DNA of 64,000 bases, taken from Haloarcula amylovorans (GTDB lineage Archaea > Halobacteriota > Halobacteria > Halobacteriales > Haloarculaceae). Below are positions 33,653 through 42,057 of this stretch, piece by piece. How positions within the stretch are numbered: the first letter of the stretch is position 1; every line of letters starts with the position of its first letter. Below the pieces are notes generated by a model. It made no database searches, had not been told where the DNA came from, and worked only from the letters and a program-made list of their open reading frames with translations. Location: the NCBI RefSeq assembly GCF_004681185.1, contig NZ_SRIF01000002.1, positions 248,001 through 312,000 of the forward strand, given 5' to 3'. The translations under genes and the position numbers were made by a program.

Positions 33653-34353
33653 GACTCTCCCTCCGTTTCTGCTCCCGACCCCGTCTCTGTCTCAGTCGCT
33701 GCCTCTGCTCCCGCCGTTCCGTCTGCTCCCATCGCGCTGTCGAGTGCATTACGGGCGCGCGTCTCGTGTTCGGGCGTCGGCGTCTCGGTGCCGTAGCGCA
33801 CCCGCTCGAAGAGGTCTCTGAGCGTCTCGACCGCGCTGTCGTCGGCACCCGCGGCCGTCGCTCGCTCGGCGAACTCGCGGGGCGTCGCGGTGCCGTCGTC
33901 CGGACCGAACCGCTCGGTGAGGTCCGCCCACGCTCGATAGACGTCGTTCGTCAGCGGGACGTCTATGGCGGTCGCCGAGTACGACGACTTGGTGGCGGGG
34001 TCGCCCGTAGTGAAACTGAGCCTGTCGCCGCCCGTCTCCTCAACCGACGACCCGCGGCCGGCGGCCCACCAGAGACCGACGACGCCGAGGACGATGCCGG
34101 CGACGAGGACGCCAATCATCGGCGGCGAAAGCGAAGGGACCAGCGAGCGAGCGCCGTTGCCCGACTCGGGCGAGTCGACGCCGCCGGGATTCGAGGGGAC
34201 GTCCCGCTGCCCCTGATTCTCGACACTGCCGTCCTCGGGCGTCACCGACGGATCTTCGCTGCCGACCGCGGCGTCGAGGCCGGCGGCACCGAGAGTAAAC
34301 GACAGCAGGGCGACCGCGGCGACGAGCGCCACGAGGAGGGACTGTCGCTGCAT
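33649..34353 (-). CDS. DUF4129-domain membrane protein
   Basis: A 234-residue protein with an N-terminal signal or helix (LLVALVAAVALLSFTLGAAG), a second membrane segment near residue 79-98, and the DUF4129 domain from about residue 137 (VYRAWADLTERFGPDDGTATPREFAERATAAG), which resembles transglutaminase-associated domains. The C terminus is Ala/Glu/Thr-rich low-complexity sequence. It is the first gene of the operon, with a four-base overlap downstream. A role in envelope protein maturation is only inferred from family context. Confidence 0.8.
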   Translation of the reverse strand: MQRQSLLVALVAAVALLSFTLGAAGLDAAVGSEDPSVTPEDGSVENQGQRDVPSNPGGVDSPESGNGARSLVPSLSPPMIGVLVAGIVLGVVGLWWAAGRGSSVEETGGDRLSFTTGDPATKSSYSATAIDVPLTNDVYRAWADLTERFGPDDGTATPREFAERATAAGADDSAVETLRDLFERVRYGTETPTPEHETRARNALDSAMGADGTAGAEAATETETGSGAETEGES

Positions 34354-34423
34354 ACCGCAGTTTCAGTCCCTCTCGCTTGAATAGATTGTGGGACCACTCG
34401 TCTACGAACACCGGCGGCCCGGG

Positions 34424-35404
34424 CTACAAGCGATCGGCGACGTCCTCGGCGAAGTAGGTGAGAATCAGATCCGCGCCGGCCCGCTTGATCGAGAGTAGGG
34501 ACTCGGCGGCGACCTCCTCTAAGTCCAGCCATCCCTTCTCGGCGGCGGCGTGGAGCATCGCGTACTCGCCGGAGACGTTGTAGGCGGCGACGGGGTGGTC
34601 GTAGTCCTCGCGGACCTGCTTGACGATGTCGAGATACGGGAGTGCGGGCTTGACCATCAGCACGTCCGCACCCTCCTCGACGTCGAGGGCGACCTCCCGG
34701 CGCGCTTCGCGGGCGTTCGCGGGGTCCATCTGGTAGTGCCGCCGGTCGCCGAAGGCCGGCGCGCCGTCGGCGGCGTCTCGAAACGGCCCGTAGAAGGCCG
34801 ACTCGAACTTCGCGGCGTAGCTCATGACCGGAACTTCCGTATAGCCGTCCTCGTCCAGCGCCTCGCGGATGGACCGGACCATCCCGTCGGTCATGCTGGA
34901 GGGCGCGACCATGTCTGCACCAGCCCGCGCGTGACTGACGGCGGTCTGACTCAGCAACTCCAGCGTCTCGTCGTTGCGCACCGTGAGCGACGGGTCCGTC
35001 TCGGCGGTCTCTTCTAGCACGCCGCAGTGCCCGTGGCTGGTGTACTCACAGAGGCAGACGTCGGTGATGACGTAGGTGTCCGTCTCGGCAGTGATGTCCC
35101 GCACCGCGCGCTGGACGACGCCGTCCTCGGCCCACGCCCGCGAGCCGCGTTCGTCCTTCGACTCGGGGATGCCGAAGACCATTACCGCTTCGACGCCCGT
35201 CTCGCGGACCTCCTCGACGCGGGCGACGGCCGCTTCGACGGGCACTCGCTCGTGGCCCGGCATCGACTCGATGGGGACTCGCTCGTCGGTCGTCGCGTCG
35301 ACGAACACCGGCGCGATGAGGTCCGACGCCGAGAGCTCCGTCTCGCGGACCAGCGGCCGCACGCCGTCGGTTCGCAGCCGGCGCGGGCGACGTGTCATGT
35401 CCAT
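34424..35404 (-). CDS. hemB: Porphobilinogen synthase (delta-aminolevulinate dehydratase)
   Basis: A 326-residue enzyme that condenses two 5-aminolevulinate molecules into porphobilinogen. The zinc-binding [14 protein letters not shown] near residue 120 and the two Schiff-base lysines, [16 protein letters not shown] and [12 protein letters not shown], are present. The start [15 protein letters not shown] at 35404 matches the family N terminus; an alternative ATG is two codons later. With hemL it covers two consecutive steps, although the genes are about 8 kb apart. Confidence 0.95.
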   Translation of the reverse strand: MDMTRRPRRLRTDGVRPLVRETELSASDLIAPVFVDATTDERVPIESMPGHERVPVEAAVARVEEVRETGVEAVMVFGIPESKDERGSRAWAEDGVVQRAVRDITAETDTYVITDVCLCEYTSHGHCGVLEETAETDPSLTVRNDETLELLSQTAVSHARAGADMVAPSSMTDGMVRSIREALDEDGYTEVPVMSYAAKFESAFYGPFRDAADGAPAFGDRRHYQMDPANAREARREVALDVEEGADVLMVKPALPYLDIVKQVREDYDHPVAAYNVSGEYAMLHAAAEKGWLDLEEVAAESLLSIKRAGADLILTYFAEDVADRL

Positions 35405-35494
35405 ATCCCCCCTCTGGCCCTCGGAGCCATGAACCCACCGCTCGTCGGCCACAGCCAGAACGCCTATGTCCGCGCTGACCGGTTACACGAGTAG

Positions 35495-36130
35495 ATGGCG
35501 ACCGACGCTTCCGACGCCACGCGCAGCCCTGTTCGGACCTTCGCGGAGGATTACGGCCTGCTGGTCGTTGCCGCTTGCTTTGCCATCCTCGGCGTCGCCG
35601 GCATCGCGCTGTACGTCTTCGGCGACGCGGCCTACGCCGAGGCGCTCCTGCGGGAGTACGGACTGGCCGCGCTCTTCTTCGTCTTCATTCTGGAGGGCGC
35701 GATGTTGCTCTACTTCGCGCCCAGTGAGGCGCTCGTACCCGCCGCCGTCGCCGCCCTCGCACAGACGACCGGCGGCTACGATCTGCCGGCTATCGCAGCT
35801 ATCCTCGGGGTGGCCGTCCTCGGCGCGACGATGGGCCAGACGGCGCTGTTCCTATTGACGAAACGCGGCGGCCGCGAGTGGTTGCTCGACCGGCCGTGGT
35901 TCCGCGTGAGCGAGGACCAACTGGACCGCTTCGGCCGCCTGTTCGACCGCTTCGGCGTGCTGGCGGTACCGCTCAGCAACACCCTCCTGTTCACGCGTGG
36001 AATGTTGACAGTACCCGCCGGTGTCGCCGGCATGTCGACGCGACGATTCGTCGCGCTGTCGGCGCTCGGCACGCTCTCCTTCGAGCTACTGCTCGCGGCG
36101 GCCGCGATGGGCGTCCTCGAACTGTTCTAA
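35495..36130 (+). CDS. DedA/SNARE-associated family membrane protein
   Basis: A 211-residue polytopic protein of the DedA (VTT) superfamily. It has the FILEGAMLLYFAPSEALVP segment early and the characteristic basic-aromatic loop DRFGRLFDRFGVLAVPLSNTLLFTRGMLTVPAGVAGM. Some relatives are lipid scramblases or flippases; the specific substrate here is unknown. It overlaps the convergent CinA-like gene by four bases. Confidence 0.82.
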   Translation: MATDASDATRSPVRTFAEDYGLLVVAACFAILGVAGIALYVFGDAAYAEALLREYGLAALFFVFILEGAMLLYFAPSEALVPAAVAALAQTTGGYDLPAIAAILGVAVLGATMGQTALFLLTKRGGREWLLDRPWFRVSEDQLDRFGRLFDRFGVLAVPLSNTLLFTRGMLTVPAGVAGMSTRRFVALSALGTLSFELLLAAAAMGVLELF

Positions 36131-36858
36131 TCCACCGTCTCGACGCGCTCGCGGAGCCACGCCATTGCTTCCTCGACCGTCTCGCTGTCCTCACCAGTCA
36201 CCTTGATTCGACCCGGCGCGTCGTCGCTCCGGGGATAGCTCCCGACGGCGACGCCGAATAGCTCGCCGGCTTCTGCGACGATGCTGACCACGGCCCCCTC
36301 GGGTGCCGGCGTCCGGAGCGTCTCGGTCGTCCGGTCGCCGCCGAAGTCCGCGGCGACGGTCGCGAACATGGCCTTCAGTTCGTCCGGGATGCCCGGCATC
36401 ACGTAGACGCCCTCTATAACGCAACCGGCGGCGAAGCTCTCGTCGGTCAGCAACGGCTCTGCGCCCGCTGGAATCGCCGCCCACGCGTCCAGATCGAGGT
36501 TCATGTCGTAGCGGTCGACCATCTCCGGGTTTTCTTCGGCGAAGCGGTCGGCCTTCGCTTCGAGGTGTGCGCGCACGTCTTCGGGCACGATCAACTCGCG
36601 GCCGAAGGCGTCGGCGACGCCGGCTTTCGTCACGTCGTCGGGTGTCCCGCCGATGCCGCCCGTGACGACGACCGCGTCGAAGGCGTCGTGATACCGGGAT
36701 ACGGCGTCGGCGATGATCGCCTCCTCGTCGGGGACGGTCAAGATTCGCGTGACCGTCGCGCCCGCGTCGCTCAACTCCCGGGCCAGCCACGTCGCGTTCG
36801 TGTTCTCTGTATCCCCCGAGAGCAACTCGTCACCGACGGTGAGCAACGCCACGTCCAT
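36127..36858 (-). CDS. CinA/MoeA-like molybdopterin-binding domain protein
   Basis: A 243-residue protein with the molybdopterin-binding MoaB/MoeA-like fold: TVGDELLSGDTENTNATWLARELSDAG at the start and VVTGGIGGTPDDVTKAGVADAFGREL in the middle. The length fits the N-terminal domain of competence/damage-inducible protein CinA, without the NMN deamidase domain. Haloarchaea have several stand-alone copies; function is not established. ATG 36858 was chosen because the fold begins there. Confidence 0.82.
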   Translation of the reverse strand: MDVALLTVGDELLSGDTENTNATWLARELSDAGATVTRILTVPDEEAIIADAVSRYHDAFDAVVVTGGIGGTPDDVTKAGVADAFGRELIVPEDVRAHLEAKADRFAEENPEMVDRYDMNLDLDAWAAIPAGAEPLLTDESFAAGCVIEGVYVMPGIPDELKAMFATVAADFGGDRTTETLRTPAPEGAVVSIVAEAGELFGVAVGSYPRSDDAPGRIKVTGEDSETVEEAMAWLRERVETVD

Positions 36859-36963
36859 ACCGGTCGGTAGCGTTCGAGGTGTGTAAGGGTTCGCGCTAGC
36901 GCAGGTCGGCAACTGCGTTGTCGGAGAACGATAACGCGACTGAGAACAGCCTTCTGTCAGTAC

Positions 36964-39051
36964 CTACGCTCTGTTCTGCTCGACCGCCTCGGCCAGTAAC
37001 TCGGTCAGCCCGATTATCTCGATGTCGTCCTCGTAGCCGCCGGTCTTGCGGCCGTCCTCGTACATCGTCATACACATCGGGCAGGCGACGACGAACTTCT
37101 CGACGCGATTGCCGGCCTCCGTATCCTCCAGCGCTTCGCGCAGTCGCTCTTCGCTGGGCTTGGGGTCCTCCTCGAAGTCCATCCAGAGGCCGCCGCCGCC
37201 ACCGCCACAACAGAAAGAGTCGTCGCGGTTGCGCGGCATCTCGTAGCGCTCACAGCCGGTGGCGTCCACGAGGTCGCGCGGAGCCTCGAAGACATCGTTG
37301 TACCGACCGAGGTGACACGGGTCGTGGTACGTGACAGGGTAGTCGAGTTCGTCTCCCGACAGCCCCAGCGCACCGGATTCCGCGAGGTCGGCGACGACCT
37401 GCGTGTAGTGGAACACGTTTGCGTCGTCCCACTCGCAGTCCTCGAACTCGGGGTACTCGTTTTTGAACGTGTTGTAGGCGTGGGGGTCTGTCGTGACGAT
37501 GGAGTCGAACTCGCAGTTTCCGATTGCGCCGCCGTTGTCCTCGACGAGCATCTCGTAGAGCCCCTCCTCGCCGACCCGGCGCACGTCGTTGCCGGCGGTC
37601 TGTTCGGCTTCGTAGAGGATGCCGTACTCCACGTCGGCGGCCTCGAAGACCTGCGCTAAGGCCCGCGCCACTCGCTGGTTTCGCTCGTCGTAACTCGGGT
37701 AGTCGCCGACGTACCAGAGGTACTCGACGGGGTGGTCGCGGGCGTCGGGCACCTCGAAATCCAGTTCGTCGGTCCAGTCGGGGCGCTTGCGCTCGGGGTC
37801 GCCGAACGTGTTGCCGTGCTGGAAGACGTTCATCATCGCGTCCTGAACGTGGTCGTCCATCTCGCCAGACTCGGTGAGTCGTCGGTTCAGCTCCGTGAAC
37901 TGCGTGACGTGTTCGATGTCCACCGGGCAGGCGTCCATGCAGGCCATACAAGACATACAGGACTCCATCGTCCGAGCGTCGATAACTGAACTTCCACCGT
38001 CGGCGACAATGGGAACTTCCTCGCCGCCGGCGTCCCGCTGTTCGCGGTACTCCTTCAGATCCAGAATCACGTTGCGCGGGTCCAGCGGCCGGCCCGCCGC
38101 CTTCGCCGGACAGACTGACGAACAGCGCCCGCACTTCGTACAGGCGTCGTGGTCGAGCAACTGCTTCCACGAGAAGTCGTCGATCTCGCTGGGGCCGATG
38201 TCCTCCGGGGCGGCGTCTTCGGGCACCTTCGGCAGGCGGACGCCCGCCTTCTCGTCGCGGGCCACGAGATTGGCGAACGACGAGAGCATGTGGAACGGCT
38301 TGGCGTAGGGAATCCACGCGACGAACCACAGGGCGACCAGCGAGTGACTCCACCAGACGAGGGGGTAGGCCGCGGCGGCTTGCTGGGGAGTCACGCCCGC
38401 GAGGAGGAGGACGTCCCTGACGAACCACCCGACGAAACTGATGGTCTCGAAACTCACGTCCCGAACCGTCGAGGTGCCGAGGATGCGGACGCCCTCGGTG
38501 AGGTAGCCACCGACACCGAGGACGAACAGCGCCGCCAGAAACAGGTCGTCCTCACGAGAGGTGTGGCGGTCGTGGAGTCGCTCCATCCGGCGGCCGTAGC
38601 GCCGCCACAGCGCCACGCCGACGCCGACGACGAACAGCAGGCCCATCGCGTCCATCACGAACGAGTAGGAGAGGTAGAACTGGCCCACGAAGAACGACTC
38701 GCCCGTTAGCGGGCGGTAGAGGTCCATGTCGATACCGAGAATCGCCGTCCCGATGAGCAAAGTGAGAAACCCCCAGACGACGAAGGCGTGCATCACGCCC
38801 GCGACGGTGTCGCGGTCGAGTTGCTTGCGATTGGAGAGGGCAAGTCGCGCCGCGTCGAAGACGCGTTCGGGCAAGTCGTCTAACCGGTCGAAGGGGTCAT
38901 CGCTGCCGTCCGTGTACCGAGCGACGCGGTTGTAGACGCCGTACAGAAAGACCAGAATCGCCAACGCGGCGAGATAGTAGAAAATGACCTTCCCCACGGG
39001 GCCGATGCGCCAGAACGTCGGCCGCGTGGTCGTCTGCAGCACGAATGACAT
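36964..39051 (-). CDS. Membrane-anchored heterodisulfide reductase-like iron-sulfur protein
   Basis: A 695-residue oxidoreductase. About the first 240 residues contain five or six membrane helices resembling the haem-binding NarI/HdrE-type domain. Two 4Fe-4S motifs follow, CTKCGRCSSVCPAKA near residue 302 and CMSCMACMDACPVDI near residue 361. The C-terminal part has CCG-type cysteine segments (DPCHLGRYND, CCGGGGGGLW near 613, VACPMCMTMYEDG near 660). This combination occurs widely in haloarchaea and probably passes electrons between quinones and a thiol or iron-sulfur partner; the partner is unknown. ATG 39051 fits the first helix. Confidence 0.85.
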   Translation of the reverse strand: MSFVLQTTTRPTFWRIGPVGKVIFYYLAALAILVFLYGVYNRVARYTDGSDDPFDRLDDLPERVFDAARLALSNRKQLDRDTVAGVMHAFVVWGFLTLLIGTAILGIDMDLYRPLTGESFFVGQFYLSYSFVMDAMGLLFVVGVGVALWRRYGRRMERLHDRHTSREDDLFLAALFVLGVGGYLTEGVRILGTSTVRDVSFETISFVGWFVRDVLLLAGVTPQQAAAAYPLVWWSHSLVALWFVAWIPYAKPFHMLSSFANLVARDEKAGVRLPKVPEDAAPEDIGPSEIDDFSWKQLLDHDACTKCGRCSSVCPAKAAGRPLDPRNVILDLKEYREQRDAGGEEVPIVADGGSSVIDARTMESCMSCMACMDACPVDIEHVTQFTELNRRLTESGEMDDHVQDAMMNVFQHGNTFGDPERKRPDWTDELDFEVPDARDHPVEYLWYVGDYPSYDERNQRVARALAQVFEAADVEYGILYEAEQTAGNDVRRVGEEGLYEMLVEDNGGAIGNCEFDSIVTTDPHAYNTFKNEYPEFEDCEWDDANVFHYTQVVADLAESGALGLSGDELDYPVTYHDPCHLGRYNDVFEAPRDLVDATGCERYEMPRNRDDSFCCGGGGGGLWMDFEEDPKPSEERLREALEDTEAGNRVEKFVVACPMCMTMYEDGRKTGGYEDDIEIIGLTELLAEAVEQNRA

Positions 39052-39162
39052 ACGGTCACACGGGATACGCTCACACTTGAACTTTGTCACGAACCGCCGC
39101 CGTCTCCGACAATGTCTAAACCGTTGAGTGTTTTCGACAGTTTTCCGTCGCCTACCCAACAA

Positions 39163-39169
39163 CTATATA
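39163..39169 (+). promoter_or_regulatory. TATA box of the Cmi4-like gene
   Basis: CTATATA is centred about 30 bases before the ATG at 39196. This spacing supports a leaderless transcript and confirms that start against the longer frame. Confidence 0.6.
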
Positions 39170-39195
39170 CGCCGCGGACAGAAGATTCCGGTCCG

Positions 39196-39816
39196 ATGGA
39201 CGAGAAGACAGAAGCGCTCCGTGACATCTTCATGGACGTCTCCGAGGAGGGGACGGTGACGGAGTCACAGGAGGCCACGCACGGGACGTTGGCCGACGTC
39301 GACGAGGCGGACGTAGACGACCGGCTCGGTGACGTGATCTCACGCATGCGCGAGCGCTACGAGTTCCAGACGGCGCTCGACGACGACGCGCTGGTGACGG
39401 TGGTTCGCGGGTTCTACGAGGGCCGTGAGGACGACGACATCGCCGACGAACTCGGCGTCGCGGGCGCGATGGTGATAGATGCACGATTAGACCTGCACCT
39501 CTTTCGCGATTCGGATACGGACGCCGACTTCGACGTGACCGCGTTCCGCCGCCGAATCGTGGAGGACGACCCGACCGACGCCGACCTCGTCACCGCCTTC
39601 GACGTGAGTGAGGCCGAAGTGAGCCACTACCGTCGCGTCGTGGCGGCACAGGCCGCCGCCCGACGGGTCAGCCACCGCTTCCAGAGCGAGTTCGAGGACG
39701 TGCTGACCGACGCCGGCCTCTCGACGCGCATGACCGAGTCGCTCCGGCAGGATGGTCTGGACGAAGCCACCGAGGACATCGACTCGCTGGACTCGGACGC
39801 CGACGTCTCGATGTGA
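39196..39816 (+). CDS. cmi4: Conditioned medium-induced protein 4 (Cmi4)-like
   Basis: A 206-residue acidic protein starting MDEKTEALRDIFMDVSEEGTV, similar to haloarchaeal proteins annotated as conditioned medium-induced protein 4. The body is largely helical, with repeated HTH-like segments (DDIADELGVAGAMVIDARLDL and LVTAFDVSEAEVSHYRRVV). These could bind DNA, but that is inference. The TATA box supports the chosen start. Confidence 0.65.
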   Translation: MDEKTEALRDIFMDVSEEGTVTESQEATHGTLADVDEADVDDRLGDVISRMRERYEFQTALDDDALVTVVRGFYEGREDDDIADELGVAGAMVIDARLDLHLFRDSDTDADFDVTAFRRRIVEDDPTDADLVTAFDVSEAEVSHYRRVVAAQAAARRVSHRFQSEFEDVLTDAGLSTRMTESLRQDGLDEATEDIDSLDSDADVSM

Positions 39817-39864
39817 CACCGCCGCGAGACCGCTCTTTCTGCGTCCCACGAATCGCGCTGAAGG

Positions 39865-39870
39865 TTTATA
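39865..39870 (+). promoter_or_regulatory. TATA box of the Cas4-like gene
   Basis: TTTATA lies about 29 bases before the ATG at 39896, the usual distance for a leaderless archaeal transcript. It argues that the Cas4-like gene has its own promoter. Confidence 0.6.
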
Positions 39871-39895
39871 TCCGAAGCCGGGACCAGCGCTGTCC

Positions 39896-40555
39896 ATGGC
39901 CGACCACACTTTCCGCGAGTTGGAAACCGCGGCCTACTGCCCGCGAAAGCTCTACTATCGCCGACGCGAAGGGCCGCCAGACGTGCCCGACGAGATCGGT
40001 CGTATCCGCGAACTGGCGTTCGACTACGAGCGCCTGCTGACCGACGACGCGACGTTGCTGACCGCGCCCATCGAGGCCGACCCGACCACCGTCCGCGAAC
40101 GACTGCGAGCGGCCCGAGACCGACTCGACGACTGGGACGCGCTCGCCGACCCGACGGCCCGAGATGTCTACCTCTCGGGGAAGGACGCCCGCGGCATCGC
40201 ACACAAGATTGTCGAGTCGGCCGACGGCCCAGTTCCGTCACTAGTGTTCGCCGGCTCACCGCCGAAACAGGGCGTCTGGGAGCCACAGACGGTGCGGCTG
40301 GTCGCCGCCGCGAAGGCGCTCTCCTGGGAACGCGAGCAATCAGTCGAACGCGCATACGCAGAGTACCCCGCCCACGGCATCGTCCGTGAGATCGACCTGA
40401 CCGTCCGCCGGGCCGGCGTCTACCGCCGAGCGGTTCGAACCGCCGATAGCATCGACGGCCCGCCGTCCCGCGTGGACAACGACGCGAAGTGCGGTCCCTG
40501 TGACTACCGCGAGAACTGCGGCGTCAGAACACGGTCGTTGCGGTCGATACTGTGA
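39896..40555 (+). CDS. Solitary Cas4/Dna2-like (DUF83) protein, possibly without a nuclease site
   Basis: A 219-residue protein with the four cysteines of the Cas4 iron-sulfur cluster: AAYCPRKLYYRRR at the N terminus and KCGPCDYRENCGVR at the C terminus. The middle holds VYLSGKDARGIAHKI and the QTVRLVAAAKALSWE helix that corresponds to the QL-type motif. I cannot find the expected D...ExK pair; the strand where it should lie reads SLVFAGSPPKQGVW. Catalysis may be lost. No CRISPR array or other cas gene is in the window, so a housekeeping role is more likely. Confidence 0.7.
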   Translation: MADHTFRELETAAYCPRKLYYRRREGPPDVPDEIGRIRELAFDYERLLTDDATLLTAPIEADPTTVRERLRAARDRLDDWDALADPTARDVYLSGKDARGIAHKIVESADGPVPSLVFAGSPPKQGVWEPQTVRLVAAAKALSWEREQSVERAYAEYPAHGIVREIDLTVRRAGVYRRAVRTADSIDGPPSRVDNDAKCGPCDYRENCGVRTRSLRSIL

Positions 40556-40579
40556 GTCAGCGATGCGGGCCGATCACGT

Positions 40580-41176
40580 TCAGTTGTCAGCCAGCCATGC
40601 CTCGACGGCGTCAGCGTTCGCACCCCGCCGGTGTATCGCCCCCGCTCGCACGTCGACGACGGTCGAGCCGACGCCGCCGGTTTCGCCGCCGTCGAGTACG
40701 ACCGCCGCTCGATCGCGGATTTCGTCGAGTTCCGCGACAGTGGTGGCGCTTGGACTGCCCGAGGTGTTCGCACTCGTTGCCGTCAGCGGCGCGACTGCTT
40801 CGAGGAGCGCGAGCGCGACGGGGTGGTCCGGCACCCTGACGCCGACCCGCGACTTGCCGCCGGTCAGCACGTCCGGGACGCCGTCGCGTCGCTCGGTGAC
40901 GACGGTGACGGGGCCGGGCAGGAACTCGCGCATGAACCGTTCCTCGCGGTCGGTCGGGGAGACGTAGTCGAGCGCCCTGTCCACGTCGGGCACCGCAAGC
41001 GAGACGGGCTTGTCCCGCGAGCGCCCTTTCGCGGCGAAGACGGCTTCGACCGCGTGGATGTTGGTCGCGTCGGCCGCCAGTCCATACACCGTTTCGGTCG
41101 GGTAGACGACGAGTTCGCCCTCACGGAGCGCCGCCGCGGCGGTTTCGACATCCGCCTCGCGTGCGTTGTCGCTCAT
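40580..41176 (-). CDS. Threonylcarbamoyl-AMP synthase (Sua5/TsaC, short form)
   Basis: A 198-residue YrdC-fold enzyme that makes the threonylcarbamoyl-adenylate used for t6A37 in tRNAs. VVYPTETVYGLAADATN, KGRSRDKPVSLAV and TSANTSGSPSATTV carry the substrate-binding residues. It lacks the extra C-terminal domain of long Sua5. The ATG at 41176 overlaps the stop of the upstream redoxin gene by four bases, so the two are co-translated. Confidence 0.92.
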   Translation of the reverse strand: MSDNAREADVETAAAALREGELVVYPTETVYGLAADATNIHAVEAVFAAKGRSRDKPVSLAVPDVDRALDYVSPTDREERFMREFLPGPVTVVTERRDGVPDVLTGGKSRVGVRVPDHPVALALLEAVAPLTATSANTSGSPSATTVAELDEIRDRAAVVLDGGETGGVGSTVVDVRAGAIHRRGANADAVEAWLADN

Positions 41177-41685
41177 AGCTGCGCTTCGACGGCGTCGTAG
41201 TCGGGGAAGTCGGGCCACTCCTCGGCGACCCACGCGTACTCGACGGTGCGCTCTCCGTCAAGGACGAATACCGCGGGTCGCGGTTCCGCGATGCCTTCCA
41301 TCCCGTCTAACTCCAGGGCGATACCGTACTGCTCGGCGACGCCGTTCGCGGGGTCCGAGTAGAGCCGATAGTCGCCCTCGATATCGCGTTCTTCGAGTAA
41401 GTCCTTGTGGGCGTACGGCGTCGAGATGGAGAGGCCGACGACCGTCGCTTTCTCGTGCCACTCCCGGTCGCGTATCTCGTTCCAGACGTACGTCGCCGGG
41501 AACGCCCCATCCATCGCGTGGAAGACGAGGACGACGGGGCCGTCGCTGTCGGCACAAACCTCGGAGAGGGACACGTCTTCCCAGAACTCCTCGTTGACGA
41601 GCGGTCGGGTGAAGTCCGGTGCCGTCTCGCCCTCTTCGGGGTGGTCGGGCGACTCCAGCTCGACGACGTCGAAGTCGAGGTCCAT
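41173..41685 (-). CDS. Redoxin/AhpC-TSA family protein without the peroxidatic cysteine
   Basis: A 170-residue thioredoxin-fold protein. APDFTRPLVNE near the N terminus and the VVGLSISTPYAHKDLLEE and DYRLYSDPANGVAEQYGI segments fit peroxiredoxins. The site that normally contains the peroxidatic cysteine reads FHAMDGAFPATYVW, so no active thiol is present there. The only cysteine (SEVCADSDG) is elsewhere. It may be an inactive or repurposed member. It overlaps Sua5 and directly abuts the glutaredoxin gene. Confidence 0.8.
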   Translation of the reverse strand: MDLDFDVVELESPDHPEEGETAPDFTRPLVNEEFWEDVSLSEVCADSDGPVVLVFHAMDGAFPATYVWNEIRDREWHEKATVVGLSISTPYAHKDLLEERDIEGDYRLYSDPANGVAEQYGIALELDGMEGIAEPRPAVFVLDGERTVEYAWVAEEWPDFPDYDAVEAQL

Positions 41686-41967
41686 TCAGGCCACCCCTCG
41701 TTCTTCGCCTTCCGTGTTCTTCCCGTACGTCCGTTCGAGATACTCGACGATGTTGGCGCTCTCGCTCATCGTGACGCCCGTGTTCTCGTCGACGATGGCG
41801 GGAACGGTCCGTTTCCCCGAGAGTCGCTTGACCACGTCCCGCTCCGAGTGCATCGGCTCGATGAACCGCGAGCGGTACGCCAGTTCGTGTTCCTGTAGCT
41901 TCCGGACGACGCGCTCACAGAACGGGCACGCCTGCAACCGGTAGAGTGTGATGGCGGGATCGCTCAT
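41686..41967 (-). CDS. Glutaredoxin-like protein
   Basis: A 93-residue protein with the CPFC redox motif at residues 14-17 and the cis-proline loop RTVPAIVDENTG, as in glutaredoxins and the N-terminal domain of glutathione S-transferases. The SANIVEYLERTYG end resembles the latter. It reduces disulfides, probably using a thiol other than glutathione in haloarchaea (gamma-glutamylcysteine is known there). It is the first gene of the redox/Sua5 operon. Confidence 0.88.
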   Translation of the reverse strand: MSDPAITLYRLQACPFCERVVRKLQEHELAYRSRFIEPMHSERDVVKRLSGKRTVPAIVDENTGVTMSESANIVEYLERTYGKNTEGEERGVA

Positions 41968-42057
41968 ACGGCCGCTGGTACGCGAGAGAGCCGGGTAAGG
42001 GCTTCGGCGGGGTCATGACAAGCCTTAATCCCCGGGAATGACAACTTCGACCGTCCG

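Noticed and set aside
39896..40555. CRISPR locus suggested by the Cas4-like gene
   Set aside because: No direct-repeat array with spacers and no other cas gene is visible anywhere in the window.
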